A DNA stretch of 64,000 nucleotides, taken from the NCBI RefSeq assembly GCF_030272615.1, contig NC_081411.1, forward strand, positions 838,865,388 to 838,929,387. The letters run 5' to 3'. Both the position numbers and the translations under genes were made by a program. The notes under the pieces are model-generated. The model was not told the origin of the DNA. It saw only the letters and a program-made list of their open reading frames with translations, and ran no database searches. The stretch comes from Cryptomeria japonica. Taxonomy: Eukaryota > Streptophyta > Pinopsida > Cupressales > Cupressaceae. Shown here in pieces: positions 44,477 to 56,110 of this stretch (position 1 is the stretch's first letter; each line of letters begins with the position of its first letter).

Positions 44477-45767
44477 TGTAATATGGTGAAAAATGATGAG
44501 GGGAGATCAAGTGGAAAGCTTTACTCCCCTCAAAAGAGGGATGAAAGTTTCATAATGGATTCCCTTCAATTTTTCACACATTACATTCAAAAGAGGGGTT
44601 GAATTCACTAGATACAATCCCCAATGGTAAGAGATTAAATACTAAGTGAATTACAGTAAGTTTGTAAAGTATTAGGAAAGTAAATTAACCCTCTTTTGTA
44701 ATAGATTAGTTGAATTAAGCAAATTGAGACTAAGTGCAGAAATGACAAAGAAACGATTATATCTTGAGATAGAGATGATGGATGAAGCTGTGCACCTAGA
44801 ATTAGTAGTAGACTATCGAGAAAAAGCTTCCCTACAAATATGAGAAAACTTTGCAGGGACCATGTGCAAGTTGCACACAGTCCTCCAAAAAATCCACTCA
44901 TCGAAAAGGGTTTTTTTTACTCTAAAAAATGAAGCCTAAACCTGCAATTACAGTCGTGCACCTACAACCTACACATAGAAAAGAGAGGAAAATGTTGTTG
45001 GGATTGGGGGGTTTGCCTTCAAGTCAAACCCTGTTTTGGAATTAACCAAGTGGTTGAAAAATGCTACAAGTAAATGAAATGAAATGTCTGAAGTAAATCC
45101 ACCTCAAGGAGGGGATGTAATTGAAAGGTTGATACCTTTGTAGATGAATTTCATTGAATGGATGTGTGAAATAGGATGTCTTGAATGTTGATAGAAATAT
45201 CCTCTTCAATGGTTGAATCCTTGTCTTGAATGCAACACCTAGCCTTGAAAGGAGACTTGAAATGCTCAATGCTTGAATGAATGCTTGAATGCTTGCACTT
45301 GATTTCACTTATGATCAACTTCATTTATTTCCTCTTATTTTCTCTTATCGTTGCTTATGCAAATAGGCTAGGAAGTTATCCTTATATACTTGCCAATTAG
45401 GGTTATTTAGGTAATTTCTCGTCATAGGTTGACATAGAGAAACTTTTCCTGCTTCACAATTGACAAGCCCAATGCAAGAGGGGACCAAAGGGGGCCCAAA
45501 ATAGGGATAGGACAAAGGCACCATGCCCTTGTCCTAAGAGGACAGGGGCACCATGCCCTTGTCCTAAGAGGATAGGGGCACCACGCCCATGTCCTACCTT
45601 GAGTTAGGACAGGTAGCAGTAAAAGGCAGTGTAGTATGATGAAAAATGCAAGTTATTGATGATATGAGCATGTTTCGAGTCTCCGATCAGGCTTAGGGAT
45701 TCGTCCACTAATGCATAGACCCAAATGCAGTTGAAAATTGCAAGGGTCATAATTTTATGATGCTACA
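44477..45767 (-). repeat. Element G 5' LTR, complete
   Basis: A 1,291-bp LTR with TGTA...TACA ends. TATATAAG on the minus strand is at 45381-45388. Near 45510-45595 a 30-base unit AGGACAGGGGCACCATGCCC is repeated about three times. The missing U3 start of the 3' copy corresponds to about 45555-45767. Confidence 0.9.
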
Positions 45768-45772
45768 CAATG
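45768..45772. repeat. Target site duplication of element G, right copy
   Basis: CAATG, identical to 40928-40932. Confidence 0.85.
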
Positions 45773-46246
45773 GAAGATCCTATTGCATGTAGAGGTCCAA
45801 ATCCTCATAAAGATGTTGAAATATTGTAGTACAATTATCCACATAAAGGGCTTGAACATCAAACAATATTGTTGTATGCTAAATCTTGATAGGTTTTCAA
45901 TAGAAAATTTTTAAAGCATGAAGAACATGAGAAGAAAATAACTCTATTAATGTAGAAAACCTAAAATTGTCCCTTCCCTAGCCATGCCTAATTTTATTTT
46001 AACTTAACCTATTCATTAGATAAATATTTATTATTTAATTAATTAATCCCTTTCCCTATCTCAATACCTATAATTAAATAATACTTATTATTTATTTATT
46101 TATTCCACTTTTATCCTATCTCAATATCATTTCTTAATTTAATTAATTCCATAATTCACCTTTTACCTTTAGCCTTGTCCATCTAATCCTAGCGTCCCAT
46201 ATTGTTCACATGGATCATAATCTAAATTTATAGTCTTATGAAAAGT
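45773..46246. other. AT-rich spacer without recognised feature
   Basis: Contains TAATTAATTAATCCC and ATTTATTTATT words. No coding frame or RNA gene is seen. Confidence 0.5.
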
Positions 46247-46742
46247 GTCCCACCTTGTCCCCTTCACATCTCTAACTAAACCTTTCCCTCATTCATTGAA
46301 CCTAGACACCTACCCAAAAGTCAACTCAACTTTATATCCTATCAATTCACCTTAATTAAAACCTCTTAATCCTAGCCATTCATATAAGGATGTTGTCCTA
46401 TCCTTATCCCAAGCCTTATATCTTTCTTATCATGTGACACTTGTCACATGACTACATCCTTTTATCCTAACCCTAATAAAAAATGGGACCCAAGTCCCAC
46501 CTTGTCCCCTTCACATCTCTAACTAAACCTTGCCCTCATTCATTGAACCTAGACACCTACCCAAAAGTCAACTCAACTTTATATCCTATCAATTCACCTT
46601 AATTAAAACCTCTTATAATCCTAGCCATTCATATAAGGATGTTGTACTATCCTTATCCCAAGCCTTATATCTTTCTTATCATGTGACACTTGTCACATGA
46701 CTACATCCTTTTAGCCTTACCCTAATAAAAAGTGGGACCCAA
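46247..46742 (+). repeat. Tandem duplication, 247-bp period
   Basis: CACCTTGTCCCCTTCACATC at 46251 recurs at 46498. The two copies are nearly identical through ACTACATCCTTTTA and end GGGACCCAAG. They differ at only a few positions, so the duplication is recent. Confidence 0.92.
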
Positions 46743-46744
46743 GG

Positions 46745-48580
46745 ACCAAAAATGAGCTCCAAATCTCAAAACAAGACACATAAACTGCAAACTGGGTTCT
46801 CAAACCCAAAATGGGGTCGTGGGAAAAGAAACGAGCTCCAAGACCTAAAATGGGATGACGACCAAAATCAGGGTTCTAGGACCCAAAAGAGGCACTGAAC
46901 CAAAAATGAGACCCAAGCAGCAAAAATAGGCTCTAGCACTGAAAATGGGACCCGAGCACCAAAAATAGGCTCTAGCACTGAAAATGGGACCCGAGCACCA
47001 AAAAAAAGGTTTTGTCACCCAAGACGGGACCTAGGGACCACAAATAGGTTCTAAGGCCCAAGATGTGTTTGCAAGCCCAAAAACATGTTTCGAGACATAA
47101 GGACACAAAATAGTCTACAAGACAAGAAACATGCTTTGATGCCCAAAATAGGGCTTGACAACCAAAATCGAGGTTTTGAAACCCAAAAAGGGGCATTGAC
47201 CAAAAATGGGATGTTGGAAGGAAAACAAGACTTGAGGACCAAAAATGGGTTCTAAGGCCCAAAATGGGGCAACTAGGCAAGAAACAAGCTTCAAGGCCCA
47301 AAATGGGACTTGATGACCAAAATTAGGTTTTTGGAACCCAAAATGGCGCACTAGACCTAAAACAGGACCCAAGGACTAGAAACAAGTTTTGGCACCCAAA
47401 ATAGGACCTGTGGACCAAAAATGGGTTCCAAGGCCCAAACCGAGGCAACCAAACAAGAAACAAGCTTCGAGGCCCAAAATGCGGCTGGATGACCAAAATC
47501 GAGCTTTCAAGACTTGAAATGGGGCATTGGATGAAAAACAATAATCAAGGACTAGAAATGGGTTCCAAGGCTCAAAACAAGACCCCTAGATCGAAAACCT
47601 AGTTCTCATACCCAAAATGGGGTTGTGAGACAAGAAGGAGGCTCTAATGCCCAAAGGGACTCGACGACCAAAATTAACATTCTGGACCCAAAAGTGGTAC
47701 TAGACTAAATACAAGACTTGAGCACCACAAACGGCTACTGACACCCCAAACAAGACTCTAGCACTAAAAATGAGTACTGACACCAAGAATAGGACTTGAC
47801 GACCAAAAATGGGTTCCAAGGCCCAATATAGGGCAACCGGGTAAAAAATAGGCTTTGAGGTCCTTAAATGAGGCTCAATGACCAAAATCGATCTTTCGGG
47901 AGCCAAAAGGAGCACTAGACCAAAATCGGGACTACAGGACCATAAAAGGGTTTTGGCACCTAGAATGGGACTCAAGGACAAAAAGTGGGTTCTAAGGCAC
48001 AACATGGGACCCACAAACCAAAAAATAGGTTCTCATACCCAAAACGGTGTTGCGGGATAAGAAATGAGCTCTGAGGCCAAAAACAGGACTCAGTGACTGA
48101 AATCAAGGTTCCAAGACCCAAAAGGGGCACAACACCAGAAATGGGACCCAAGCACCAAAAACATGTTTTTCCACCCAAAACAGGACTCAGGACCCTAAAT
48201 GTGTTCTGAGGCCCATGATGGGTCTGCAAGATGAAAATTGTGTTCCAAGATGTAAGGACCAAAAGAGTGTTTGTAGGACAAGAAACAGATTCTGATGCCC
48301 AAAAAGGGGGTTTTGGGACCCAAAAAGGGGCACAAACCAAAAGTGGGATGCGAGACAAAAAACAAGACCCAAGGACCAAAAATGGGTTCTAGCACCTCAA
48401 ACGGGATCTGTAGACCAAAAATGGGTTCTAAGGCCCAAAACAAGACCTGCAAACCAAACACTTGTTTCTCAGACCCAAAATGGGGCCACACGACATGACG
48501 CGGGCTTTAAGGCCCAAAATGGGGCTTGGTGACCAAAATCAAGGTTCTGGGATCCCAAAAAGAGCATTGGACCAAAAATA
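46745..48580 (+). repeat. Degenerate minisatellite, unit near 40 bp
   Basis: For 1.8 kb the sequence is made of variants of GGACCAAAAATGGGTTCTAA and GGCCCAAAATGGGGC. Two adjoining units near 46930-47010 are almost identical with a 39-40 base step. A larger unit carrying GACCAAAATCGAGGTTTTGG recurs every 160-300 bases (about 46857, 47157, 47314, 47489, 47664, 47877, 48091, 48529). The open frames found here on the minus strand are by-products of the repeat. Confidence 0.88.
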
Positions 48581-48660
48581 GGACTTCCCGGGAGGTCACC
48601 CATCCCAATGCTACTCTAGCCCAAGCACACTTCGAGACTAAGGAGTGTTGGCCATGGGGA
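48581..48660 (-). pseudogene. 5S rRNA-like fragment
   Basis: The minus strand from about 48632 down to 48581 reads GTGCTTGGGCTAGAGTAGCA, then TTGGGATGGGTGACCTCCCG, then GGAAGTCC. From memory of plant 5S rRNA this matches roughly positions 54-107 with about five differences in 52. That part holds most of the internal polymerase III promoter (box A to box C). Similarity fades between 48632 and 48660. It lacks the 5' and 3' ends of 5S rRNA, so it is not a working gene. A 5S-carrying retroelement such as Cassandra is one possible source, but I see no second copy or clear LTR ends. Confidence 0.75.
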
Positions 48661-48774
48661 GAGGCTTAATTTGGGTTCCTTGTGATATTTTAGCATGAAC
48701 CTACCAATGCATGGGAATCAGACAAATAACTTATATAGGGGGTATGGTGCTCTCATAGGGGTCACACCGAGAAC

Positions 48775-49130
48775 TTGGTGCATACTCAGTGCACACCAGC
48801 ACTTGGTGCACAACTTGAATCGATGTACACCTGGGCGAGGTGTGCCCCCAGCCCGAGTGTGCACTAGATGCACACCCAATTTATTGTTGCACATGAGATA
48901 AGTAGGCACCCGGTGTGCATCCAGGCTGGGTGCATGCACTTGGCCTAGGTGTACACTCGTGTGTACACACCTTGGCCTGGGTGTGCACCTAGGTGTGTGA
49001 GCTTGGCTCAGGTGTGTAGCGAGCACACACCTGGCCAAGGTGTGCACTGGGCATGCACTTGGCCTAGGTGCACACCCAAGTTGAGTGTGCACCTAGCCTA
49101 GGTGTGCGCCTAGGTCAGGTGTACACCTAA
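48775..49130 (+). repeat. GGTGTGCAC-rich short tandem array
   Basis: Words such as AGGTGTGCACCT, CTTGGCCTAGGTG and GTGTACACC recur about every 20-25 bases on both strands. The GTGCAC core is itself a palindrome. It is GC-richer than its surroundings. Confidence 0.8.
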
Positions 49131-50105
49131 TCTTTCAATTTAAGTCATTCATTTAACCTCTTAATCACAACCCTTGATTTTTTCCCTTAAGATGTCTATA
49201 TTATGAGGGCTTCAATCAATCCATATCATCTACTTGCATGCTATCAAACTTATGCTACTATTTTGATCATCTAATTTCTATCATAATGAAGTTATGTTGG
49301 TTTATTGAGCAATCCACATATAAAAAAAAAATCAAATAGAACTATGGTGCATTCTATTACAAGCTCAATCAAGGAGAATGGAGGTAGTTGAGATATACAT
49401 TTGACTTATTTTCATTTCTTATGATGTTTTTCTTTAATATATTTTCTCCCCTCTTCAATTATAAAATGCAACTTAGAGGGAAACAATGGATGGCTAAGGA
49501 CCTTAGGAATAATTTGGGCACAAAATAGAGGTGTTACAAAAATTGGAACTTGCAAAGGAGGTGGAAAATACATTAAAAAAATGATCACTAGATAACTATT
49601 AGTCTTGAGACTCTAGCACATCATGCTTGCATTCAAGCAATTTAGTTCTTGAATCCTTCAAAGACTTTTGAAGAGCAAGGAAAAGAAGACACTTGAATTG
49701 TACAAAAGTAAAACACAAGAGACAAAACACAAGCACAAGATTAACTATGGGTGGCAAAAGGCTAGGAAAAAGGCTAAAATGATCCTAAAGATGTGCTAAG
49801 GCGATGGACACCAAAGTGATCATAAAACATAACATGAAATTATGAGGGTATGCAATTTTCTATGTTACACCTACCCAAATTTGAGGCACAAATACTTTAT
49901 AGAGGGAGACCTATGAAGAAGAACGCCTAGAGCAATTGTAACACATACTTTATAGATTTGTTTGTCTTCTAAGACACATCATAAATATAACACAAGTTGT
50001 GTAAATGTTGAACTATATACAATATATTTTTTTAAATGATCACTTGCACATATTTTGAACACAAACATTGGACAAGCAAACCTACAAAGAAGAATGTCTA
50101 GAACA
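49131..50105. other. Spacer without recognised gene
   Basis: AT-rich, with no repeat pair or coding frame that I can support. Confidence 0.45.
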
Positions 50106-50470
50106 TTTTTTTGATGAATAGTAGCTATTTCCATTAATATAGATTAAAGTACACTATTCACAAAAAAGGAAGGGGGATACAAGATCACCCCTCAGGATCC
50201 AAACAAGCAAAAGCCTAAAGAGTCTAGAAAGAATGAGCAAAGCCCAGAGACAAAATAATAGAATCAATAATAAAAGTCGCTAAGTAGATTCCTTTCGATT
50301 TGGTCTACTATTACTAAACCCAAGCTTGCCCATTTTGCTTGGTGTATTCTTTCCAAGGCTTTCCTCTGGGCACTTGTTTGAGACACTTTGGTATTCCTGA
50401 CTTGCGTCACACTTTTTGTGGGCAACCTAAATCTTTCATACTCCTTTTTTGGTTCTGTAGACATGCTCAA
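50106..50470 (-). mobile_element. Possible LINE 3' remnant
   Basis: On the minus strand the sequence ends TATTAATGGAAATAGCTACT and then ATTCATCAAAAAAATG, which looks like the 3' tail of plant L1-type LINEs. A short Lys/Arg-rich frame lies just before it. No reverse transcriptase motif is left, and I could not find a target duplication. Confidence 0.3.
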
Positions 50471-51250
50471 GCCTTCTGTCTAGTTGGATTCATGATTTTT
50501 CTAGGCCTTTCAGACTTGAGCCTTTTTTTTTGGCATATGGGCTCTTCTGTAGGATCCTCATGGCATTAAATTCTCTCAAATTTGACATGCTTTTAGATTC
50601 TTTTTTCTCTTTGGAAATACATAAATATTATTTTCTCATAGCTCTTGTTAAAGTTTGTAATAATGTGTTGCTCCAAATTCAACTACAAGTTGGAGGTGGC
50701 CCACCTTCAGGAGCTTTTGGAGCATTGGGTAATGCTCTTTGTATGGTTGCCAAAGTGCCTCCTAACACCTCAGATTCCCGAGACCAGTCATTGACGTGGC
50801 TGAAGCTCCTCGTCATTCTCAAACCCTACAGTCACAAGCCTATCACCACTCTAGTGGCGACCATGAATTTACCTCCGACTAGGGTTGGGGTGGCATGGTT
50901 CCGCTCGTTGGAGGTGTCCAATGTGTGGCCTAGTTCTTCCCAAACATTTATGCACCTTGAGTTGGCTATTTCTCTACCTCGTAGAGATGAAGACAATGTC
51001 TAAAACATTTGAAAATACATTATTTATAAAATCTTCTCTATCTTATAAATAACAATTGAAGAACCACATTACATGCAATTCTTCTACTTCTATATGCCAT
51101 CCACTTGTATTTATAAATGTACTCACCATTCACTCCAAAATTCTTCATTCCACCCACCTAAATGCACACAACTTCCATGTCATAAAAAAAAAAAAGTTGA
51201 AAAATCAAAGCAAGTGCAGCTATATAATATGCCAAGAATATTGAACATGC
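50471..51250. other. Spacer without recognised gene
   Basis: A short plus-strand open frame at 50530-51003 has no motif I recognise. It may be chance or the remains of a mobile element. Confidence 0.4.
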
Positions 51251-51442
51251 AATTTAATTTTTAACTTTCTTTCTAATTCCCAGTTCACACACAAAATTAT
51301 TTTTTCAACCAATAAAAAACTAGTCACTGCTTTTTCAAATACAAACAAATTTAATTTTTAGCTTTCTTCCTAATTCCTAGTTCACACAAAATTATTTTTT
51401 CAACCAATAAAAAAACTAGTCAATATTTTTTCAAATACAAAC
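51251..51442 (+). repeat. Tandem duplication, 97-bp period
   Basis: AATTTAATTTTTAACTTTCT at 51251 recurs as AATTTAATTTTTAGCTTTCT at 51348. Both copies share TTTTTTCAACCAATAAAAAA and a CTAGTCA word. Confidence 0.88.
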
Positions 51443-52890
51443 AAATTTTTGAAAAGTGTAGAAACTTAATTTTTCCATGAACTCAACTTTTAAGACTACC
51501 CAATAGAAAAAATGATCCCACGAGAACGTAAGCCCCGCTATTGGGACTACAAACCCTTAGGAAAAATTCCTCAAATATAACCGCTTCCCGAAGTAGAAAA
51601 TCAGATTTGTTTGCAAATTAAGTGACAATATATTTTTAACAGTAGAATATCTTTAAAAACTATAAAATGTACCGTACAAATATTTTAGCTTGGAAGGAAA
51701 CATTTCTGTTTTATTTCGGAATCCCCAAAGGGACCACATGGCTATAGTAAGTTACAAATATTGGTACAATGTATATGTCAGCCAAGTAAAGCCAAATGAA
51801 CAGTCTGTAAGGAGGAGACCGTGCAGAGATACTAAATTATGGCTGACAACCAAAGTGAGTGGTAAACAGTTCAGATAGGGATGGAACGGCGCAGAGTTTC
51901 CACAAGTTTGGGAATGAATCGACACCGTTGGTACAACAGCCTTGTTTTTACAAGGCTAGACAAATCGCTAAATATTAAAAAAGTGAAGTACATTGAGAAA
52001 GTTGGAATACGGGCCTAAACACACGTAACGAAGGGTTTTTGTAGGATCCAAGCCACGCGTGTTATTGACAATCGGTTGGTCATCGATTTCCGGGCTTTTC
52101 GGTCATAATACAACAATCATGAGATCCGGAGGAGCCGTGCCTGGCAAACTTTATATATAACTTACCCGTGCCACGTGGACGCCTATAAATTCTCCGCTGG
52201 CGGCGGCCACTACATAGCTTAGTTAAAAATTCGGCAAAGATAATAAAGTTTGATGACCGTATGACCGTAAAAGCATATTTGGGCATTTTCGTTATCAGAA
52301 TTGTATTTTTCTGGATTTAATTCGCAACTCTCTTTTTTTGACATAATCACACGTAATGTAACTGTGTAAAAATAAGGTGTGTATTTTAAAATCACAGAAA
52401 CTTTGGTTGACAGGCGGGGTCACCGTCAAAGTTAATATCCGAAGTTTCGGGGCATCACGATCCACCGTCTGCGGGACCCGCGGAGAAACGCGCGGCGGTC
52501 ACATGAGAAAGCGGAGGCTCCATTGACTGTATTTCCCTCCTTCACATTGGATGGTCGTATCGGTGGGGCGGTTAAATAAAATTCAACTCTATCGCCACGC
52601 AAAAGTTTGACAGAAGTGATGTTTAGTCTCGTTTTACCGCGGAATGTGTTTCTAAGAGGGTTTTTTTTAAAACCGTTCTGTCGTGCTTTCTACAGCACTC
52701 GACGAAAACAGGGGTTTTACGCGTGATTAACACTTGATCTTTTTTCCGTAGATAATCGTAGTCAGCACCGAGCAGTGGCACTACTCATGGGCTCTAACTT
52801 CTTCTTCCTTGTCATAATAACGATATAATAATGGTCGTCTACTGGCCTATTTGTCTGTGCACACAGGCCTGGTGGGGCTGCTTTTTTTCC
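51443..52890 (+). promoter_or_regulatory. Upstream region of the MATE gene
   Basis: It is less AT-rich than the repeats to the left. A G-box core CACGTG is at 52172-52177 within GCCACGTGGA. GC-rich stretches lie near 52440-52500. These fit a plant promoter region, but function is not shown by sequence alone. Confidence 0.4.
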
Positions 52891-52892
52891 TC

Positions 52893-52900
52893 TATATAAG
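52893..52900 (+). promoter_or_regulatory. TATA box of the MATE gene
   Basis: TATATAAG in CCTCTATATAAGCTGGGGCA, about 115 bases before the start codon. Transcription would start near 52925, leaving a 5' leader of about 90 bases. Confidence 0.65.
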
Positions 52901-53014
52901 CTGGGGCACCGCAGAGTAGCAGAAGTCGTTCACTAAAGCAGAGCAGACAAGTTCAGAAAAAGGGAGCGTGTGTATTATATATATTTATGTAACAAGTTAA
53001 TTAATCGAAGAGCT

Positions 53015-56000
53015 ATGGAGACGGAGAATCCTCAAAAGATGAACAACAAGATGGTTGGCGAAACAGACGAGGAGTTGCGCAGATTTCCTACTCTGTCACA
53101 AGTATGCGACGGTGGAATTGTTTTTCTTTACAGAAATTGGAGTTTATCCTCAGTCATATTTTAGATTTGATATTTTCTTTACTAGGATCAGATCCAATGT
53201 CTGCGCGCCCTGCCATACCACTCAATCCCATTTTTTAAATGACCCATTTCTTGGTTCTAAATCAATGTCTCTTTTTTCTACCTATATATGTTTTCCAACA
53301 ACCAATGGCCCATTTCTCATGATTCTCTCCTAAATGTTTTGGACAAGTGAGACTCTACCTTAGACTTCTCGTCAACATGGTAAAACTGCATGGTGGGACT
53401 GCTGTGAGAGTCAAGTTAACCAGCGAGGACCACTGTAACCACTGCCAAAAATATTGATTTCCACAATCTATAATAGCTCTTCTTACTGTTTATGTTTGTT
53501 TATATTAACATTTCAGATTCTATGATCCATCATGAAATAGAAAAATCGTTCCTTCCCTTAGAAAAATCAGTCCTTCCCTTCTAATTTTCCAAAAGCCTCT
53601 TTAAGTTATAGCTTCAACTGCCTCCCCTGCAGCGTCTGGATACCTTTTCTCAAGCCACATTTCATTTTTAGCCTATGTATGCATACTGTCCTCTCAAGCG
53701 AAACTTATTTGGTTGAACTCTTTGTTTCGCTGGGATACCATCATTCCCAAGACACATTGTTTCGTTTAGACCCTGTGGGTCTCTGTATACTGTTTCATAC
53801 CGTCATTTCAAGAACAACTTGTTTGCTTCCGCTATCAACTTTGGCTTTTGGAGAATATGTTTGCATACCATATAGTTTTTTTTCACCGCACTTGATTTCT
53901 TAGAGTTTTAATGAGTGCTATTTCTATATTCAATTGTTTGAAATTGTTTTACATCACCGTTTAGATCACACTGAGTGATCTACCATCAGAGTCCCACCCC
54001 AACTCTGATGATGCGATTTCTCTACTGATACAACTGATAAGGCCCAAGTCCTTGCAAACCGCGCTTAGCTTAATTAATCTCTTAGCCTATTACTATGGAA
54101 GCTCGAATACAACCGCTTACAGAGCTGGTTTAGCCTGGTTTTGACCCAGTATCGCGTATCTATCTCATGCAGCACATGTTCGTTTAGACTCCTAGTTTGA
54201 TTCTAACACAATGTTTTAATATTGATATCTTCAACGATGCTTGTTTTCTTAGACATTTTTCTTGACTGCTAGATTGGCTTTGTTATTTTTAACCTGTATC
54301 TGACTTTTAGGCTAACCCTGATTCAATGTTTGTTTTCTTCAACTTTGGCTGTCTTCAAATTTCTATTTTGACTCACTTGACTCTTAACGAAATATCTTAA
54401 TCTTCCAAACCCGCACATGTTTGTTCATTTCAAACACCATGTTATTTTCCCTGGATTATAGGTTCCTTCCTAACTAATATTGAATTTTGCGCTATACAAC
54501 TAAACTAGCTACATCTTAACCGTATTCAAACATCAACATTCTAGAATGCTCTGGACTACTACCCCTCTCTAACAGCATTTCATGAATAGATGGCATTTCA
54601 TGAATAGATGACATACATTACATTGTAGCGAAAGTCCATTTGATGTTCAAAGTTACATGTAGATCAATGTCTAGTCTTTGTCTCTGAATCTAAACTGGCG
54701 TTCATCTGCCCGCAGGCGGTGCAGGAGCTGAAGGAGTTATGTGGGATCGGGCTACCCATGACGGCGATGAACTTGCTGGTGTACACACGGGCAATGGTGT
54801 CGGTCTTCTGCATGGGGAGGCTAGGGAGCCTAGAGCTGGCGGGCGGGGCATTGGCGATCGGGTTCACAAACATAACGGGCTACTCTGTCCTCTACGGGCT
54901 GGCGACGGGCATGGACCCGGTGTGCGGGCAGGCGTTTGGATCAAAGAACTGGGCCCTGATCGGACTGTGTCTGCAGCGGACGATCCTGATGCTGCTATCG
55001 GCCTGCATTCCCATCGCACTGCTCTGGTTAAATCTGCAGCGGATAATGCTGCGGCTGGGGCAGGACCCGGCTATAACAGAGGTTGCCGGGGTTTACTGCT
55101 TTTATGCTTTGCCCGATCTTTTAGCCAACAGTCTCCTGCAGCCACTGCGCGTTTACATGCGCTCACAGGGGATCACCACACCCATGATGTGGTGCTCTTT
55201 ACTCGCAGTCCTCATCCACGTGCCGCTCACCCTGTTACTCGTCTTCGTATTCCGCTTCGGCGTACAAGGCGTCGCCATTGCCACTTGGTGTACCAATTTC
55301 AACATGCTGTTCCTGCTCGTCGCTTACTTGGCATACACAGGGGTCTGCAAGAACACGTGGGTGGGGTGGTCCGTGGAGTGCCTGAAGCAGTGGTGGCCGC
55401 TGCTTCACCTCGCTCTTCCCAGCTGTTTTGCCGTATGCCTCGAATGGTGGTGGTACGAGATAATGACGCTCCTAGCAGGCTACCTGCCTTCCCCCCAGGT
55501 GACTGTGGCCACTGCTGCGATCGTGATCCAGACTACGTCATTGCTCTACTCGTTTCCCATGGCTCTGGGGTCCTCTGTTTCTACGCGTGTGGGAAACGAG
55601 CTCGGAGCTAGCCGCCCTGCGCGTGCACGGAACGCGACCATTGTAGCCCTGGGATGCGCGGTCTTGGTGGCCGTCATGAGTCTGACGTGGACAACTATCT
55701 TACGCAACCTATGGGGCCGCGTGTTTACCCAAGACCAAGGGGTGTTGTCGTTGACTGCCGCGGTTCTACCAATCATAGGCCTCTGCGAGCTGGGGAACTG
55801 TCCCCAGACTACCGGATGTGGGGTCCTACGTGGCAGTGCGAGGCCAGCTGTTGGCGCCAGAATCAACCTCGGATCGTTTTACTTCGTGGGGACGCCTGTG
55901 GCCTTGTTCTTGGCGTTCAAATTGAAGCAGGGCTTCGTGGGCCTCATTTATGGCCTCGTTGCTGCCCAGCTGGCTTGTGCTTTGTCAATTATAGTTGTCA

Positions 56001-56110
56001 TCTTGAGGACTGATTGGGAATTTGAGGCCAACAGGGCTAAGCAGATTAGCGGATCTGATGTTGCTGAGAAATTTGATGAAGAGCTAGGACTTTTAACAGA
56101 AAAAATGTAA
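53015..56110 (+). CDS. MATE-family transporter (DETOXIFICATION-like), two exons
   Basis: Exon 1 is 53015-53101 (29 codons, METENPQKMNNK to RRFPTLSQ) with donor CAA/GTATGC. Exon 2 is 54716-56110, after acceptor CTGCCCGCAG, phase 0. The protein is about 493 residues, normal for plant MATE carriers. Exon 2 begins AVQELKELCGIGLPMTAMNL and carries typical blocks: LGSLELAGGALAIGFTNITG, GMDPVCGQAFGSKNW (about residues 94-108), ALPDLLANSLLQPLRVYMRS, EWWWYEIMTLLAGYLPSP, and ALGSSVSTRVGNELGA. About twelve hydrophobic segments in two halves are expected, with a soluble tail ending EKFDEELGLLTEKM. The family exports organic compounds in exchange for protons or sodium. The motifs point to the DTX48-56 group (DTX54-like, from memory). 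The substrate is unknown. Exon 2 is far GC-richer than all flanking DNA. No frame damage is seen, so this is the best candidate for a working gene. Confidence 0.92.
53102..54715 (+). other. Intron of the MATE gene
   Basis: A 1,614-base GT...AG intron between codon 29 and codon 30. It is T-rich with no recognisable repeat or nested gene. Many relatives have no intron or a differently placed one, as far as I recall. Confidence 0.8.

Larger units (their letters stand above)
40933..45767 (-). mobile_element. Element G: Ty3/Gypsy-type deletion derivative
   Basis: On the minus strand: 5' LTR (44477-45767), primer site, long leader, gag, then directly the 3' LTR without its first 200 or so bases (40933-42003). 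Protease, RT, RNase H, integrase, polypurine tract and the start of U3 are missing. The CAATG duplication on both sides shows that the ends are original, so the loss happened within the element or its template. Confidence 0.85.

Noticed and set aside
46251-46744. Link between the 247-bp duplication here and the 247-bp duplication at 7145
   Set aside because: The periods are equal by my count but the sequences are unrelated. The agreement looks like coincidence.
46972-48500. Several open frames on both strands rich in Gly, Phe, Leu and Cys
   Set aside because: They follow the 40-bp minisatellite and change with its phase. They are by-products of the repeat, not genes.
48581-48660. Working 5S rRNA gene
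   Set aside because: Only about half of the gene is present. The 5' part, the 3' end and a terminator are missing.
54739-55866. Long open frames on both strands in other frames of MATE exon 2
   Set aside because: They are shadows of a GC-rich coding exon. Only the MATE frame shows family motifs and splice continuity.
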